64,000 bases of DNA from Flavobacterium psychrophilum DSM 3660 = ATCC 49418 (GTDB lineage Bacteria; Bacteroidota; Bacteroidia; Flavobacteriales; Flavobacteriaceae). The notes beneath the pieces were generated by a model. That model did not search any database, was not told the origin of the DNA, and was given only the letters and a program-made list of their open reading frames with translations. The DNA is taken from positions 62,001 to 126,000 of the forward strand of contig NZ_MUHE01000014.1 of assembly GCF_002217405.1 (NCBI RefSeq), read 5' to 3'. Below are positions 35,393-43,923 of the stretch, piece by piece (the stretch's first letter is position 1; every line of letters begins with the position of its first letter). The position numbers were made by a program, and so were the translations under genes.

Positions 35393-35656
35393 AACCCTGA
35401 AATTTTATTAATAGATGAAGCTACTTCTGCTTTAGATAGCAATTCGGAACGAATAGTAAAGGAAGTAATTGATGATTTTAAATTGAAAGGTAAAACTATC
35501 ATTGTTATAGCTCACAGATTAAGTACTATTGCTAATGCGAATACCATTTTGGTGATGGAAAACGGTGCGATTGTAGAAGAAGGGAATCATAATGACCTAT
35601 TGAGCTTGAGGGGTAAATATTTTGATTTATGGGGCAAGCAAAGTTTGGTAAATTAG
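35393..35656 (+). pseudogene. Truncated ABC exporter ATPase, C-terminal 87 codons
   Basis: The plus strand, open from 35393 to TAG at 35656, encodes the end of an ABC exporter nucleotide-binding domain: Walker B and D-loop LLIDEATSALDS, H-loop VIAHRLSTI and the LVMENGAIVEEGNH finish. Walker A, Q-loop, signature and the membrane domain are absent, and an in-frame stop lies just upstream. The preserved sequence suggests a recent truncation. No start codon serves it. Confidence 0.85.
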
Positions 35657-35699
35657 CGTATGTAGCCGTTGAAAAAAAATCTTGATAGTATTTTTCTGT

Positions 35700-35785
35700 T
35701 TTTAGCCCAGATGGAAATGGAAAGCTTTTTGAGGTCTTGTTGCATTTTTTCTTGTAAAAAAAGAGCGACGATAGGAGCTCCTTTT
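35700..35785 (-). repeat. Dispersed repeat family B, copy 3 (inverted)
   Basis: Minus strand: AGGAGCTCCTATCG, an A/T-rich inner segment, CCTCAAAAAGCTTTCCATTTCCATCTGGGCTAAAA. It follows the ABC remnant, and its presence near a rearrangement scar may not be accidental. The 35657-35699 stretch shows nothing else. Confidence 0.62.
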
Positions 35786-35844
35786 TTTGCTTAGAAAAAA
35801 GCAAACAAGCCGAAAAAACTTGTAGTGTACAGCTGGATTGGCTT

Positions 35845-36231
35845 CTAATTTAATGCAAATAGTGCGTTTAGTTTGAAGGCCGGAACGATTACTTTGAATG
35901 ATTTTGTGGTGGTAAAATTGATCATTTCGAAATGACCTTTCATTGTGCCAAATGGTGCGCAAAGCAAACAGCCTGAGCTGTATGTATGAGTTTCGCCTGG
36001 TTTTAGCACTGGTTTTTTGCCTATTACGCCTTCGCCATCTACGGTTTCTAGATAATTTAGGGCATCGTGTATTTCCCAATGTCTGGTTATGAGTTGTACG
36101 GAGTCTTTGCTGTGATTTTCGATTGTAATGTGGTAACTGAATGCAAAGTGCATTTTGTTGTTTTTGAAGTATGTTCCTTCAAAAGTTGTTAGAACCGAAA
36201 TTTTGATGCCTCTTGTGGTTTGAATTACCAT
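35845..36231 (-). CDS. apaG: ApaG-family protein
   Basis: A 128-residue single-domain protein with the immunoglobulin-like ApaG fold: FAFSYHITIENHS, RHWEIHDA, VVGEQP-like GVIGKKPVLKPGE, YSSGCLL and GTMKGHFEM are family landmarks. ApaG was first linked to Co2+/Mg2+ resistance; its biochemical role is not settled. Frames on either strand overlapping it are shadows. Confidence 0.93.
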   Translation of the reverse strand: MVIQTTRGIKISVLTTFEGTYFKNNKMHFAFSYHITIENHSKDSVQLITRHWEIHDALNYLETVDGEGVIGKKPVLKPGETHTYSSGCLLCAPFGTMKGHFEMINFTTTKSFKVIVPAFKLNALFALN

Positions 36232-36250
36232 AACTGTTTGTCTACTTTTA

Positions 36251-36258
36251 CAAAGTTA
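36251..36258 (-). promoter_or_regulatory. -7 promoter element of apaG (TAACTTTG)
   Basis: Perfect box on the minus strand, 20 bases before the ATG. Confidence 0.62.
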
Positions 36259-36298
36259 TAAAATTTATAGATGCAAAGCTATGATTGCATTGTTTTTT

Positions 36299-37552
36299 TT
36301 AGTTGGTGATGTTTGTAGAATTTGCATTGCCTTTGCCTATAACTCGGTCGTATAGTTCTCCGTTTTGGCGGTAGTAAACGATGGCTGTATATTGGTTTTC
36401 GGTTTCGTAAAAATTCCCGTCGATGGGGTCTTTGTCGGATATGTTGTTCTGTGAATCTAGAATGGTGTAATTGTAATTTGTGAATCCTTGTTTGATTAGT
36501 ATGGCTTTTTCAAAAACACCTTTGTTTGTATTATAGTCCATTTTATTTTCGGGCGAAATGGTATTGTTGTTAAACATTCCTGTGATGTAAATATTGGTGC
36601 TTGCGGGGGCATTGATAGCAAAAAGGGTAAAATATATCCATGAGTAATCGGCTTCGATGTCGTTGTTTTGAGCTGTTAGATTTCGGATTTTGAAATTCCC
36701 GTTTATATCAGGGTAATAGGAATATGATTTGTATTTCCTAGCGCTATCTGTGTATAAGTGAGAATTGTATAAGCCTGTATTCGAATTTACTTTGGCTATT
36801 GTATTTGTTGCTACACGTATTTCTTTGTTGTCGAAATATAAATATTCGTTTCCAGCAAAAAACTGTGTTTCTTTGTCGTATTTGAAAATTAAATCATTGC
36901 CAATTGTATATTGTGGTTTTATGTTTACGATGGCATTGTCCCATTTTCCGTTTTGTAGTAATATAATTTTTACGTTTTGAACGGGGTTTTGGAATAGAAT
37001 AGAATTTGATTTGATGCTAAATTCGAGATTGTGTTTGTACTTGTTGTCGGTAACATTTCGGGCTCTTTTTACTTGCATGGGCACATCTACAAGTTCTTCG
37101 TAAATGATGATTTTTTTGGTAAATATAATTTCTTTGTTACTGTTAAAGATAGATACTAGATAGTTACCGCTTTTGGTTATTTGGGTATAATTATTTGGAA
37201 AATTTAGCCTGTAATGAGAGTATATTTGTAATGTGTTGAACGAGTTTTCGTAGTCTTGAATTCTCTGGTTGTCGTTACCGTTGAGGTATTCGTTTTTAGA
37301 TAATAGGGTAGGTGTCCAGTTGTAGTTGTATTGTGCGATGGTATAATAATAATCTTCTTCGGTGCCAAATAAATCATCGAAACTTAATTGAAATGGTTCG
37401 CCTAATTTGAAAACTGGAATTACATTGTTTGTGTTTTGTGTGAAAGTAACCGTTTTTATATTGAATGGCGGTATGGTTTCAGAAATTGTTTGACCAATAA
37501 CGGAATTCATCAATAATATTGATAGAAATAATAAAAATACTCTTTTTGCCAT
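36299..37552 (-). CDS. Type IX secretion system plug protein (DUF5103)
   Basis: 417 residues with a signal peptide (about 1-20, IG-QT). DUF5103 landmarks are visible: an N-terminal beta-rich domain (IKTVTF...PVFKLGEPFQLSFDDL), a strand with YYYTIAQYNYNW, SGNYLVSIF, and the C-terminal stretch with YTAIVYYRQNGELYDRVIG. In Flavobacterium johnsoniae the homologous Plug protein closes the periplasmic end of the SprA translocon when no substrate is engaged. Its presence implies a functional T9SS elsewhere. Stand-alone gene. Confidence 0.85.
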   Translation of the reverse strand: MAKRVFLLFLSILLMNSVIGQTISETIPPFNIKTVTFTQNTNNVIPVFKLGEPFQLSFDDLFGTEEDYYYTIAQYNYNWTPTLLSKNEYLNGNDNQRIQDYENSFNTLQIYSHYRLNFPNNYTQITKSGNYLVSIFNSNKEIIFTKKIIIYEELVDVPMQVKRARNVTDNKYKHNLEFSIKSNSILFQNPVQNVKIILLQNGKWDNAIVNIKPQYTIGNDLIFKYDKETQFFAGNEYLYFDNKEIRVATNTIAKVNSNTGLYNSHLYTDSARKYKSYSYYPDINGNFKIRNLTAQNNDIEADYSWIYFTLFAINAPASTNIYITGMFNNNTISPENKMDYNTNKGVFEKAILIKQGFTNYNYTILDSQNNISDKDPIDGNFYETENQYTAIVYYRQNGELYDRVIGKGNANSTNITN

Positions 37553-37608
37553 GATTATAATTTGAACCGAAGTAAATATATAATTTTAGAACGTATAATT
37601 GTGCGTTT

Positions 37609-38385
37609 TTATTGTTTTTTAAAGCAAACAGGAATAATTTCTCCTTTTGCCAAACAATATTTTGTAACTAATTCTGGAGCAATTTTGTTTGTATAATCTT
37701 CTTCAATAACTGTAAAACCAATGCTTCTTAGTTTGTCGAAATAATCGCGACCGTATATGCGAACGTGGTCATATTGCCCGAATATTTTAGCCCGCTCTTT
37801 TTGATCGGTAATAGTGTCGTCAGAAAAAGTAGTTGCTCGAGATAAATCTTGTGGTATTTGAAGAATTGCCATTCCGTTTGGTTTGAGTACTCGAAATAAT
37901 TCTTGCATGGCTTTTGTGTCGTCAGGAATATGTTCTAGAACGTGATTGCACAAAATGATATCATATTGATTGTCATAGAAAGGAAGATTGCAAATATCTG
38001 CTTTTACATCGGCTAGAGGCGACAGTAAATCGGTCGTGGTATATTCGATATTTTGCTGTTTTCGGAAACGCTTATAGAACTCTTGTTCTGGTGCAAAATG
38101 CAACACTTTTTTCTTTTCTTTTGATGTAAAAAAATCGGTTTCATTCTTGAGATATAACCATAATAAGCGATGTCTTTCTAACGAAAGCGTACTTGGTGAT
38201 AATACGTTATTTCGTTGTGTTCCGTAACCATAAGGCAGGAACATACGGAAGCTTTTTCCATCTATTGGATCGGTAAATTTGCTTCCTTTTAGTAACAATG
38301 CTAAAATAGGACGTGCCACATAACTCAATCTAATTAAGATAGGTCGTGGGATAGTGTTGAGTATGAGTTTGAATACAGATTTCAT
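37609..38385 (-). CDS. Class I SAM-dependent methyltransferase (type 11)
   Basis: 258 residues. The methyltransferase part has KVLHFAPEQEF in place of the usual Gly-rich loop, ADICNLPF, IILCNHVLEHIPDD and a LKPNGMAILQIPQ strand, the general pattern of type-11 enzymes. The N-terminal 40 residues are basic and hydrophobic and may touch the membrane. Its ATG begins on the base after the stop of the upstream nuclease-like gene (TAGATG), so it is translationally coupled to that pair. Whether it belongs to the same system or is an original chromosomal neighbour of map is unclear. Confidence 0.82.
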   Translation of the reverse strand: MKSVFKLILNTIPRPILIRLSYVARPILALLLKGSKFTDPIDGKSFRMFLPYGYGTQRNNVLSPSTLSLERHRLLWLYLKNETDFFTSKEKKKVLHFAPEQEFYKRFRKQQNIEYTTTDLLSPLADVKADICNLPFYDNQYDIILCNHVLEHIPDDTKAMQELFRVLKPNGMAILQIPQDLSRATTFSDDTITDQKERAKIFGQYDHVRIYGRDYFDKLRSIGFTVIEEDYTNKIAPELVTKYCLAKGEIIPVCFKKQ

Positions 38386-38910
38386 CTAGATTCCAACTTT
38401 ATTAGTATTCAGATAATCCTCAATAAACATCTTTTCATTCAAAATATCAATTTCAAAAAAATTACCATATTTTTCAGTTAAAATAGTTTGTAAAGTTTTA
38501 AAATCATTAAAATCTGTTGATTTTAGCGAACTAAATACTACTACAACTTCAATTTTTTTACTGTAAAATTCAATTTTTGAAATATTGTTTTTTAAATATA
38601 ACTTAATAATTTCATTAATAGATTGAAATACTTTGGAAATTATTTCCATTGTTTTTTGCCAATTATGACTAAAATTGTAAACACGCTCGTCTTTGAATTC
38701 TATTAAATAATATGTATCTAAACTAAATTCCAAAGCATCAACTGTGCAATTTTTTTTGTCGAAATTATCAAAATCAAAACACCCCTTATCCGAATTTATT
38801 AAGTGTTCAACTGATAACTGGTGTTTTGTATGATTGTCGTTTAAACTTAATGCTTTTAAAGTTTTCCTTTTTAGATGTTTGTCTAATAAATCGATTGTAG
38901 CATTACTCAT
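38386..38910 (-). CDS. Small protein with PD-(D/E)XK-like motif, partner of ATPase
   Basis: 174 residues, no recognised family. Residues 56-73 contain D58 followed 13 residues later by E71-F-K73 in a hydrophobic strand (YYLIEFKD), which fits the D...(E/D)xK core of PD-(D/E)XK nucleases. The region after it alternates helices and a VVVVFSS strand, also compatible with that fold. It begins 8 bases inside the ATPase gene and ends on the base before the methyltransferase ATG, so production is coupled to both. Very AT-rich compared with neighbours. A nuclease effector role is an inference. Confidence 0.6.
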   Translation of the reverse strand: MSNATIDLLDKHLKRKTLKALSLNDNHTKHQLSVEHLINSDKGCFDFDNFDKKNCTVDALEFSLDTYYLIEFKDERVYNFSHNWQKTMEIISKVFQSINEIIKLYLKNNISKIEFYSKKIEVVVVFSSLKSTDFNDFKTLQTILTEKYGNFFEIDILNEKMFIEDYLNTNKVGI

Positions 38911-40210
38911 TCTTATAAATTTTTCTCAATTGATATGATGCTTCAGAAATTGAAGAATAAATTTCACTCAAATTATCATTTACATCAACAATTTTAGAAG
39001 ACAATCCATCTTTATTTTTTTCTGCAAAATAGAAATTAGTTAATTTTTCGTAATCGTGTTTTTTCGAAAATCCTTCTAAAGCTTCAATAAAGTAAGGGCT
39101 GTGAGAGGTTAAAAGAATTGGGATAGCAAATTCTTTAGATAATCTAACTAAAATTTCTGCATACTTAACTTGCCAAGTGGGATGTAAGTGAACTTCGGGT
39201 TCGTCAATAATTAGCAAAGTATTTGAGTTTAATTTTCCTTTTTGTAAAAGTAATTGTAATATTCCAAAGCTTTTTATTCCAGTTGCAACATTGTTTAAAT
39301 CAAATTCAATTTCATTTTTTTTGAATATCAATTGATTTTTTGAATTAAATTCAAAAGCCCCTTTTATAACATCAGAAATTATTAAATTTAATTTTTCTGT
39401 ATCATTACTTCTATCTGAAAAAATATCTTGTTCTTTATTCGGTTCAAAAATTTTACTATTTAAGTATTGGTTTTTATCGCGGAGTATATTGTTGAATCTT
39501 AAGAAATTTCTATCCTCTAATTTTATCGGGGATTCAATAAAGAATACTTCATCGTAATAAAAATTTGACATACTATCAAAACCTTCGAAATGAATAGGTT
39601 CTTCGAAGGTTATTTTTTTTTCTTTTATTCCTTCAATATTAATATAAGAATTTCCTTTTTTAAATTTGTTTTTAATTTGATTTCCAAATTCATTTTCAAA
39701 GAAAGATTCTAATTCATAATGCAATACTTCATTTGAATCAATTGAAATTGAAATACGATTTATTATATCATTTATAAAAGTTCCAAGTTGTGTTTTGATA
39801 GATACATTCGAGTAATCGTAATATAAATTATTAATTTCGTTTAGTTCGGATAAAAGAATGTTTGTTGATTCAGAATCTTCAAAATTGATTCTAAAGCTAT
39901 ATTTGCCAAACAAAGAGTCATCGTTTTCTAAATAAGTTAGAATGAATTTTCCTTGAATTTTTTCGTCATCAATATTAGATGATTTAGTTCGTAATAGAAG
40001 GTTTCTAATATCTCGGATTCTATTTATTATAAATTCATTTTTAGACGAATTGAATCTGTTTTCATCAATGTTCACTCCTCTAATCAAAGCATATAAAACC
40101 TTCCCAACCGTACTTTTTCCAGAATCATTTTGACCTGCAATTAAAGTAATTCCATCAATATTAATATCGGCTTCTTCAATAATTCCAATATTTTGAAGTT
40201 TTAATATCAT
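38903..40210 (-). CDS. OLD/AAA_15-like ABC-type ATPase
   Basis: 435-residue SMC/OLD-type ATPase with a single split nucleotide-binding domain: Walker A GQNDSGKST (K32) near the N-terminus, a helical insert of about 230 residues, a signature-like TGIKSFG, Walker B LLIIDEPEVHLHP (D336, E337) and an H-loop LLTSHSP (H370). There is no TOPRIM nuclease domain behind it, unlike OLD or GajA. Such ATPases commonly act as sensors or motors in phage-defence pairs. The AT content is strikingly higher than in map and the flanking genes. Confidence 0.85.
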   Translation of the reverse strand: MILKLQNIGIIEEADINIDGITLIAGQNDSGKSTVGKVLYALIRGVNIDENRFNSSKNEFIINRIRDIRNLLLRTKSSNIDDEKIQGKFILTYLENDDSLFGKYSFRINFEDSESTNILLSELNEINNLYYDYSNVSIKTQLGTFINDIINRISISIDSNEVLHYELESFFENEFGNQIKNKFKKGNSYINIEGIKEKKITFEEPIHFEGFDSMSNFYYDEVFFIESPIKLEDRNFLRFNNILRDKNQYLNSKIFEPNKEQDIFSDRSNDTEKLNLIISDVIKGAFEFNSKNQLIFKKNEIEFDLNNVATGIKSFGILQLLLQKGKLNSNTLLIIDEPEVHLHPTWQVKYAEILVRLSKEFAIPILLTSHSPYFIEALEGFSKKHDYEKLTNFYFAEKNKDGLSSKIVDVNDNLSEIYSSISEASYQLRKIYKNE

Positions 40211-40298
40211 TCTATATTATTTTGCGTAAAAGTAGTTATTTTTTTAAACTTAAGGATAAATATAATCCTTGTGAAATTTTATTTTGAAATAATTCTCT

Positions 40299-41117
40299 TT
40301 AAATTACCAAAGGCACTTTTCTAAATTCATCTTCTTCATTGCTTACAATCCCTAAAGCTTTATAAACATAAGCAAAAGTGGAAAGTAATTCTGGTTTTCC
40401 ATCTATAATAGCTACATCGTGTTCGAAGTGGGCTGAAGGTTTTCCGTCGGCAGTGGTAATTGTCCAACCGTCTTTGTGTTGTTTGATATTTTTAGTTCCC
40501 ATGTTTATCATAGGCTCTATGGCAACAACCATACCTTCTACAAAAAGTTTTCCACGACCTCGTTTTCCGTAATTTGGCATTTCTGGATCTTCGTGCATTT
40601 TTTGACCTAAACCATGGCCCACTAATTCTCGAACCACACCATAACCATGAGATTCGGTATATTTTTGAATGGCATTTCCAACATCTTCTACTCTGTTTCC
40701 TGCTTTAAATTCTCGAATGCCTACGTATAATGATTCTTTAGTAACTTGTAATAGTTTTTTGGTTTCTGGAGCTACTTCGCCAATCTCGAAAGAATAGGCA
40801 TGGTCGCCATGGTAGCCGTTTTTGAAAGCACCACAATCGACCGAAATAACATCGCCACTTTGCAAAGGAATGTTATTTGGTATTCCGTGTACAACCTGAG
40901 AGTTAGGACTCATGCAAAGTGAGTTCGGGAAACCATATAGTCCTAGAAAACTAGGTACTGCGCCATGGTCACGAATAAATTCTTCGGCTAGTTTGTCTAA
41001 ATATAAGGTAGTGACACCTTCTTTTATTTCGGAAGCAATCATTCCTAATGTTTTAGATACAATTAGGGCACTTTCACGCATTAATTCTATTTCTTCACGA
41101 GTCTTTTGGATAATCAT
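40299..41117 (-). CDS. map: Methionine aminopeptidase, type I
   Basis: Removes initiator methionine from nascent proteins. Metal ligands D94, D105, H168, E201 and E232 are all present with the usual spacing; H78 region VVHGIP is the substrate His. 272 aa, close to the usual 250-265. It has its own promoter box. Confidence 0.97.
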   Translation of the reverse strand: MIIQKTREEIELMRESALIVSKTLGMIASEIKEGVTTLYLDKLAEEFIRDHGAVPSFLGLYGFPNSLCMSPNSQVVHGIPNNIPLQSGDVISVDCGAFKNGYHGDHAYSFEIGEVAPETKKLLQVTKESLYVGIREFKAGNRVEDVGNAIQKYTESHGYGVVRELVGHGLGQKMHEDPEMPNYGKRGRGKLFVEGMVVAIEPMINMGTKNIKQHKDGWTITTADGKPSAHFEHDVAIIDGKPELLSTFAYVYKALGIVSNEEDEFRKVPLVI

Positions 41118-41136
41118 TTTGTGAGTTTTAAGATTA

Positions 41137-41144
41137 CAAAAGTA
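41137..41144 (-). promoter_or_regulatory. -7 promoter element of map (TACTTTTG)
   Basis: Perfect box on the minus strand, 20 bases before the map ATG. Confidence 0.66.
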
Positions 41145-41164
41145 ACGATTTTTTTATATCTTTT

Positions 41165-42556
41165 TTAATTAGGATTGGCTATGATTTTGAATAGTTCTGC
41201 ATGGGAAACGAAATACCTGTTTTCGAGTGATATTTTAGATAATTGTGCACTAACTAAATTGTTTTCGCGTGTGTTTATTAAAAAAACTGCACTTTCTCCA
41301 AATGAAAATAATCGCTCCTCCGAATTGAGCATTGTAATATTATCTTCAACTAAACTATTGATGATTTTTTTTTGATTTTTTATCGATTGAATTTCTGCTT
41401 GGTAACTGCTTATTTTGTTTTTTAACTGAAGCCTTTCTAAATATAATGAATATTGAGCATCTTGTAATTTAAATTGCGCTAATTTTAAACTACCTCGCTC
41501 CTTGCGAAGGAACAAAGGATAATAAAAATGTATGCCCACTTTATAATTGTTGAACTGATAATTATCGAAATACCGAGGTTCCGATAAATAACTGTAACTA
41601 AAATCTATTTTGGGTAAAAGCAAATTTGCTTTCAGTTTTTTATCGATTGTTAAGATTTCAATTTTATTTTCAAGGGCATTTATTTTGGGATGATTGTCTA
41701 GTGTTTTTTCTGGGTTTGAAAATTGATTGGTTTTTAGTGTTTCTTCTATTGTGATTGGTAGTGTTTCTTCGGGGGTCAAATTATCGGAAATCTCTACAGG
41801 AATCATGTTTTCTAACCAAATAAAATTAGATAATTCTAGTTTTGCTTTTGTAAGTTTTAATTGGGAATCTAAAAGGTTTAAAGCTCTATTTTTTACTACA
41901 ATACCTGCTTCAATACTATCGATAGCGGGTTTGTCGCCTAATTCTATTAGTTTTTTAATAGCCGTATATCTCGAATCGGCTTGTTTGTTGTATTTTTCGT
42001 ATAATTTTACTTCTGCAAAGTTTTTTTTCCAATTAAAATATGCCAATGAAGCATCGTATAGCACAGCAGTTGCTTGTAATTTTATTTCGGCTTGACTCAA
42101 ATTGTATTGAATTTTAGCTTTCTTCAAATCGGCCATTCGTTGGTTAATAAAAAGACCTTGTCCTAATGGAACAGTAATTCCAATGGCGGTTAATGCCTGA
42201 TTTGAGGTTGAGTTTTCAGGATCTAAATACAAACCATCATTACTGTCTAATCCTGCTTTAATCTCGATGCCATACCAAGTTGGAATTTTAAAACTACTAT
42301 TTAATTTAGAATAGTAGTCTTTGCTTTTAAATTGTTTTTCTGAAAAATCTACTTCAAATTTAGGGTCAAACGCGCCTCTAGCCATCATCAAATTAGCTTG
42401 TGCCATATTTAATTCTAGATTTGCTTTTTTAACTAATGGGTGAAATTTTTTTACATACCCTAGAAATTCATTGTACAGCAATTCATTAGAATCTTTGCTT
42501 TGCGCAAATGTTGTTCCAATGGTAAATAGTAAGTATATAAGGAAGCCAATTCTCAT
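41165..42556 (-). CDS. TolC-family outer membrane channel protein
   Basis: 463 residues with a signal peptide (about 1-18). Two long coiled-coil repeats of the outer membrane efflux family can be followed (helices at about 45-75, 145-200, 285-310 and 360-420). Partners with the HlyD adaptor and ABC ATPase encoded just upstream (3-base gap) to form a tripartite exporter reaching through the outer membrane. Last gene of the tetR operon. Confidence 0.88.
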   Translation of the reverse strand: MRIGFLIYLLFTIGTTFAQSKDSNELLYNEFLGYVKKFHPLVKKANLELNMAQANLMMARGAFDPKFEVDFSEKQFKSKDYYSKLNSSFKIPTWYGIEIKAGLDSNDGLYLDPENSTSNQALTAIGITVPLGQGLFINQRMADLKKAKIQYNLSQAEIKLQATAVLYDASLAYFNWKKNFAEVKLYEKYNKQADSRYTAIKKLIELGDKPAIDSIEAGIVVKNRALNLLDSQLKLTKAKLELSNFIWLENMIPVEISDNLTPEETLPITIEETLKTNQFSNPEKTLDNHPKINALENKIEILTIDKKLKANLLLPKIDFSYSYLSEPRYFDNYQFNNYKVGIHFYYPLFLRKERGSLKLAQFKLQDAQYSLYLERLQLKNKISSYQAEIQSIKNQKKIINSLVEDNITMLNSEERLFSFGESAVFLINTRENNLVSAQLSKISLENRYFVSHAELFKIIANPN

Positions 42557-42559
42557 GTT

Positions 42560-43918
42560 TTATTTTTTTTCTTTATTGTCTTTTTTAGTGTTTTGCTTGT
42601 AATAATTGGGTGGAAATCCGTTTAATGTTCTCCAAACTTCAAACCAAACAGGTACTGTATTTAATAACGCAATGGTTTGTGCGCCTGACCCTATGCTTAG
42701 TTGTTTGGGCCATTTTGCTTCATTCTCGTCAGGAGCAATGAGAATTCTGTATTTCCCATTTTCGCTAATAAAATTTTCTATGGCAATAACTTTACCCCCA
42801 AAAGTACCATAAGACATATCGGGCCATCCAGAGAAAACAATGGTAGGCCATCCGTCAAACCATACTCTTATTTTTTCACCTTTAGAAATTAAGGGCAAAT
42901 CTATTGGAGAAACATAGGTTTCTACCGCAATTTCGTAGTGGGCAGGCATGATACTAACTATTGAGGTTCCTTCTTTAATCGTTTCTCCAATACCTGATTG
43001 TAACGATCTGTTTATGTAACCACTTTGCGGTGCTTTAATGTAGTACATTCCGTTTCTAATGCTGCAATTTACATATTGGTTTTGTAGTTTATTTACTTGA
43101 GCTTCTGTGTCGTATTGATTGCTTAGCGCCGTAAATTTATCACTTTTTGCTTTGGCCGATTTTTCGGAATATTCGGCTAAAATTCGATTAATTTCTACTT
43201 TAGTATTAATGTATTCGTTTTTACTTGTTAAAAATTTATTCTCTTGTGTAATTATTTTTGCTTCTACTTCTTGTTGTTTTAATCTTTTTTCTTCGACATC
43301 GGTCATCGGTTTTAGCCCTTCTTTATTGAGTTGAGAAGACCGAATAAATTGGGTATTGACAATTTTTAATTGTGTTTTTACTGCTTCAAGATCTATACTG
43401 TCGCTTTTTATTTTGAGCAGGGATTGTTTAATTTTATTTTTTGCTTGTTCCAGTTTTAGCTTTTTTTCATTCTCAATAGCATTTATTTGAGAACCTAACG
43501 AAGAAACTTTCCCGTCATAAGATTCTAACGCCATTTTTTTGGCTTCGACTTGGTTTTTTGTGTTTCCTACAAGATTAGGGTCAAAATAATCTTCTTTTAT
43601 TTCGGAAATAAACAAGATGGTATCTCCTTTTTTAACAAAATCACCTTCTTTTATATACCATTTTTCTATCCTACCAGCAATTGCTGTTTGTATGGTTTGT
43701 GGTCGCTGGTTTGGTTTTAGCGTGGTTACAAAACCGCTTCCAGAAATGTTTTGTGTCCAAGGGAGAAACAAAATGATTATCCCTAAAATCGATACAAAAA
43801 GTATGATTTTGTTTAATATTTTATAATGAGGGCGATTGCTCAGGTTTTGTATCGTTCGAAATCGCGCTATCGTCTTTTGTTCTATTTTTGATTTGCTATT
43901 GTTGGAAAGATTTAGCAT
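42560..43918 (-). CDS. HlyD-family periplasmic adaptor
   Basis: 452 residues. One membrane helix (about 37-58), a split biotinyl-lipoyl domain (AGRIEKWYIKEGDFVKKGDTI and the partner APQSGYINRSL), a long coiled-coil hairpin (about 120-265) and a beta-barrel domain. It lacks other enzymatic parts. It follows the ABC gene by 5 bases and precedes tolC by 3 bases. Confidence 0.9.
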   Translation of the reverse strand: MLNLSNNSKSKIEQKTIARFRTIQNLSNRPHYKILNKIILFVSILGIIILFLPWTQNISGSGFVTTLKPNQRPQTIQTAIAGRIEKWYIKEGDFVKKGDTILFISEIKEDYFDPNLVGNTKNQVEAKKMALESYDGKVSSLGSQINAIENEKKLKLEQAKNKIKQSLLKIKSDSIDLEAVKTQLKIVNTQFIRSSQLNKEGLKPMTDVEEKRLKQQEVEAKIITQENKFLTSKNEYINTKVEINRILAEYSEKSAKAKSDKFTALSNQYDTEAQVNKLQNQYVNCSIRNGMYYIKAPQSGYINRSLQSGIGETIKEGTSIVSIMPAHYEIAVETYVSPIDLPLISKGEKIRVWFDGWPTIVFSGWPDMSYGTFGGKVIAIENFISENGKYRILIAPDENEAKWPKQLSIGSGAQTIALLNTVPVWFEVWRTLNGFPPNYYKQNTKKDNKEKK

Positions 43919-43923
43919 GGCTA

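Noticed and set aside
35702-36079. 125-codon minus-strand frame overlapping apaG
   Set aside because: Out-of-frame shadow of apaG continuing through a dispersed repeat; basic composition unlike a real protein.
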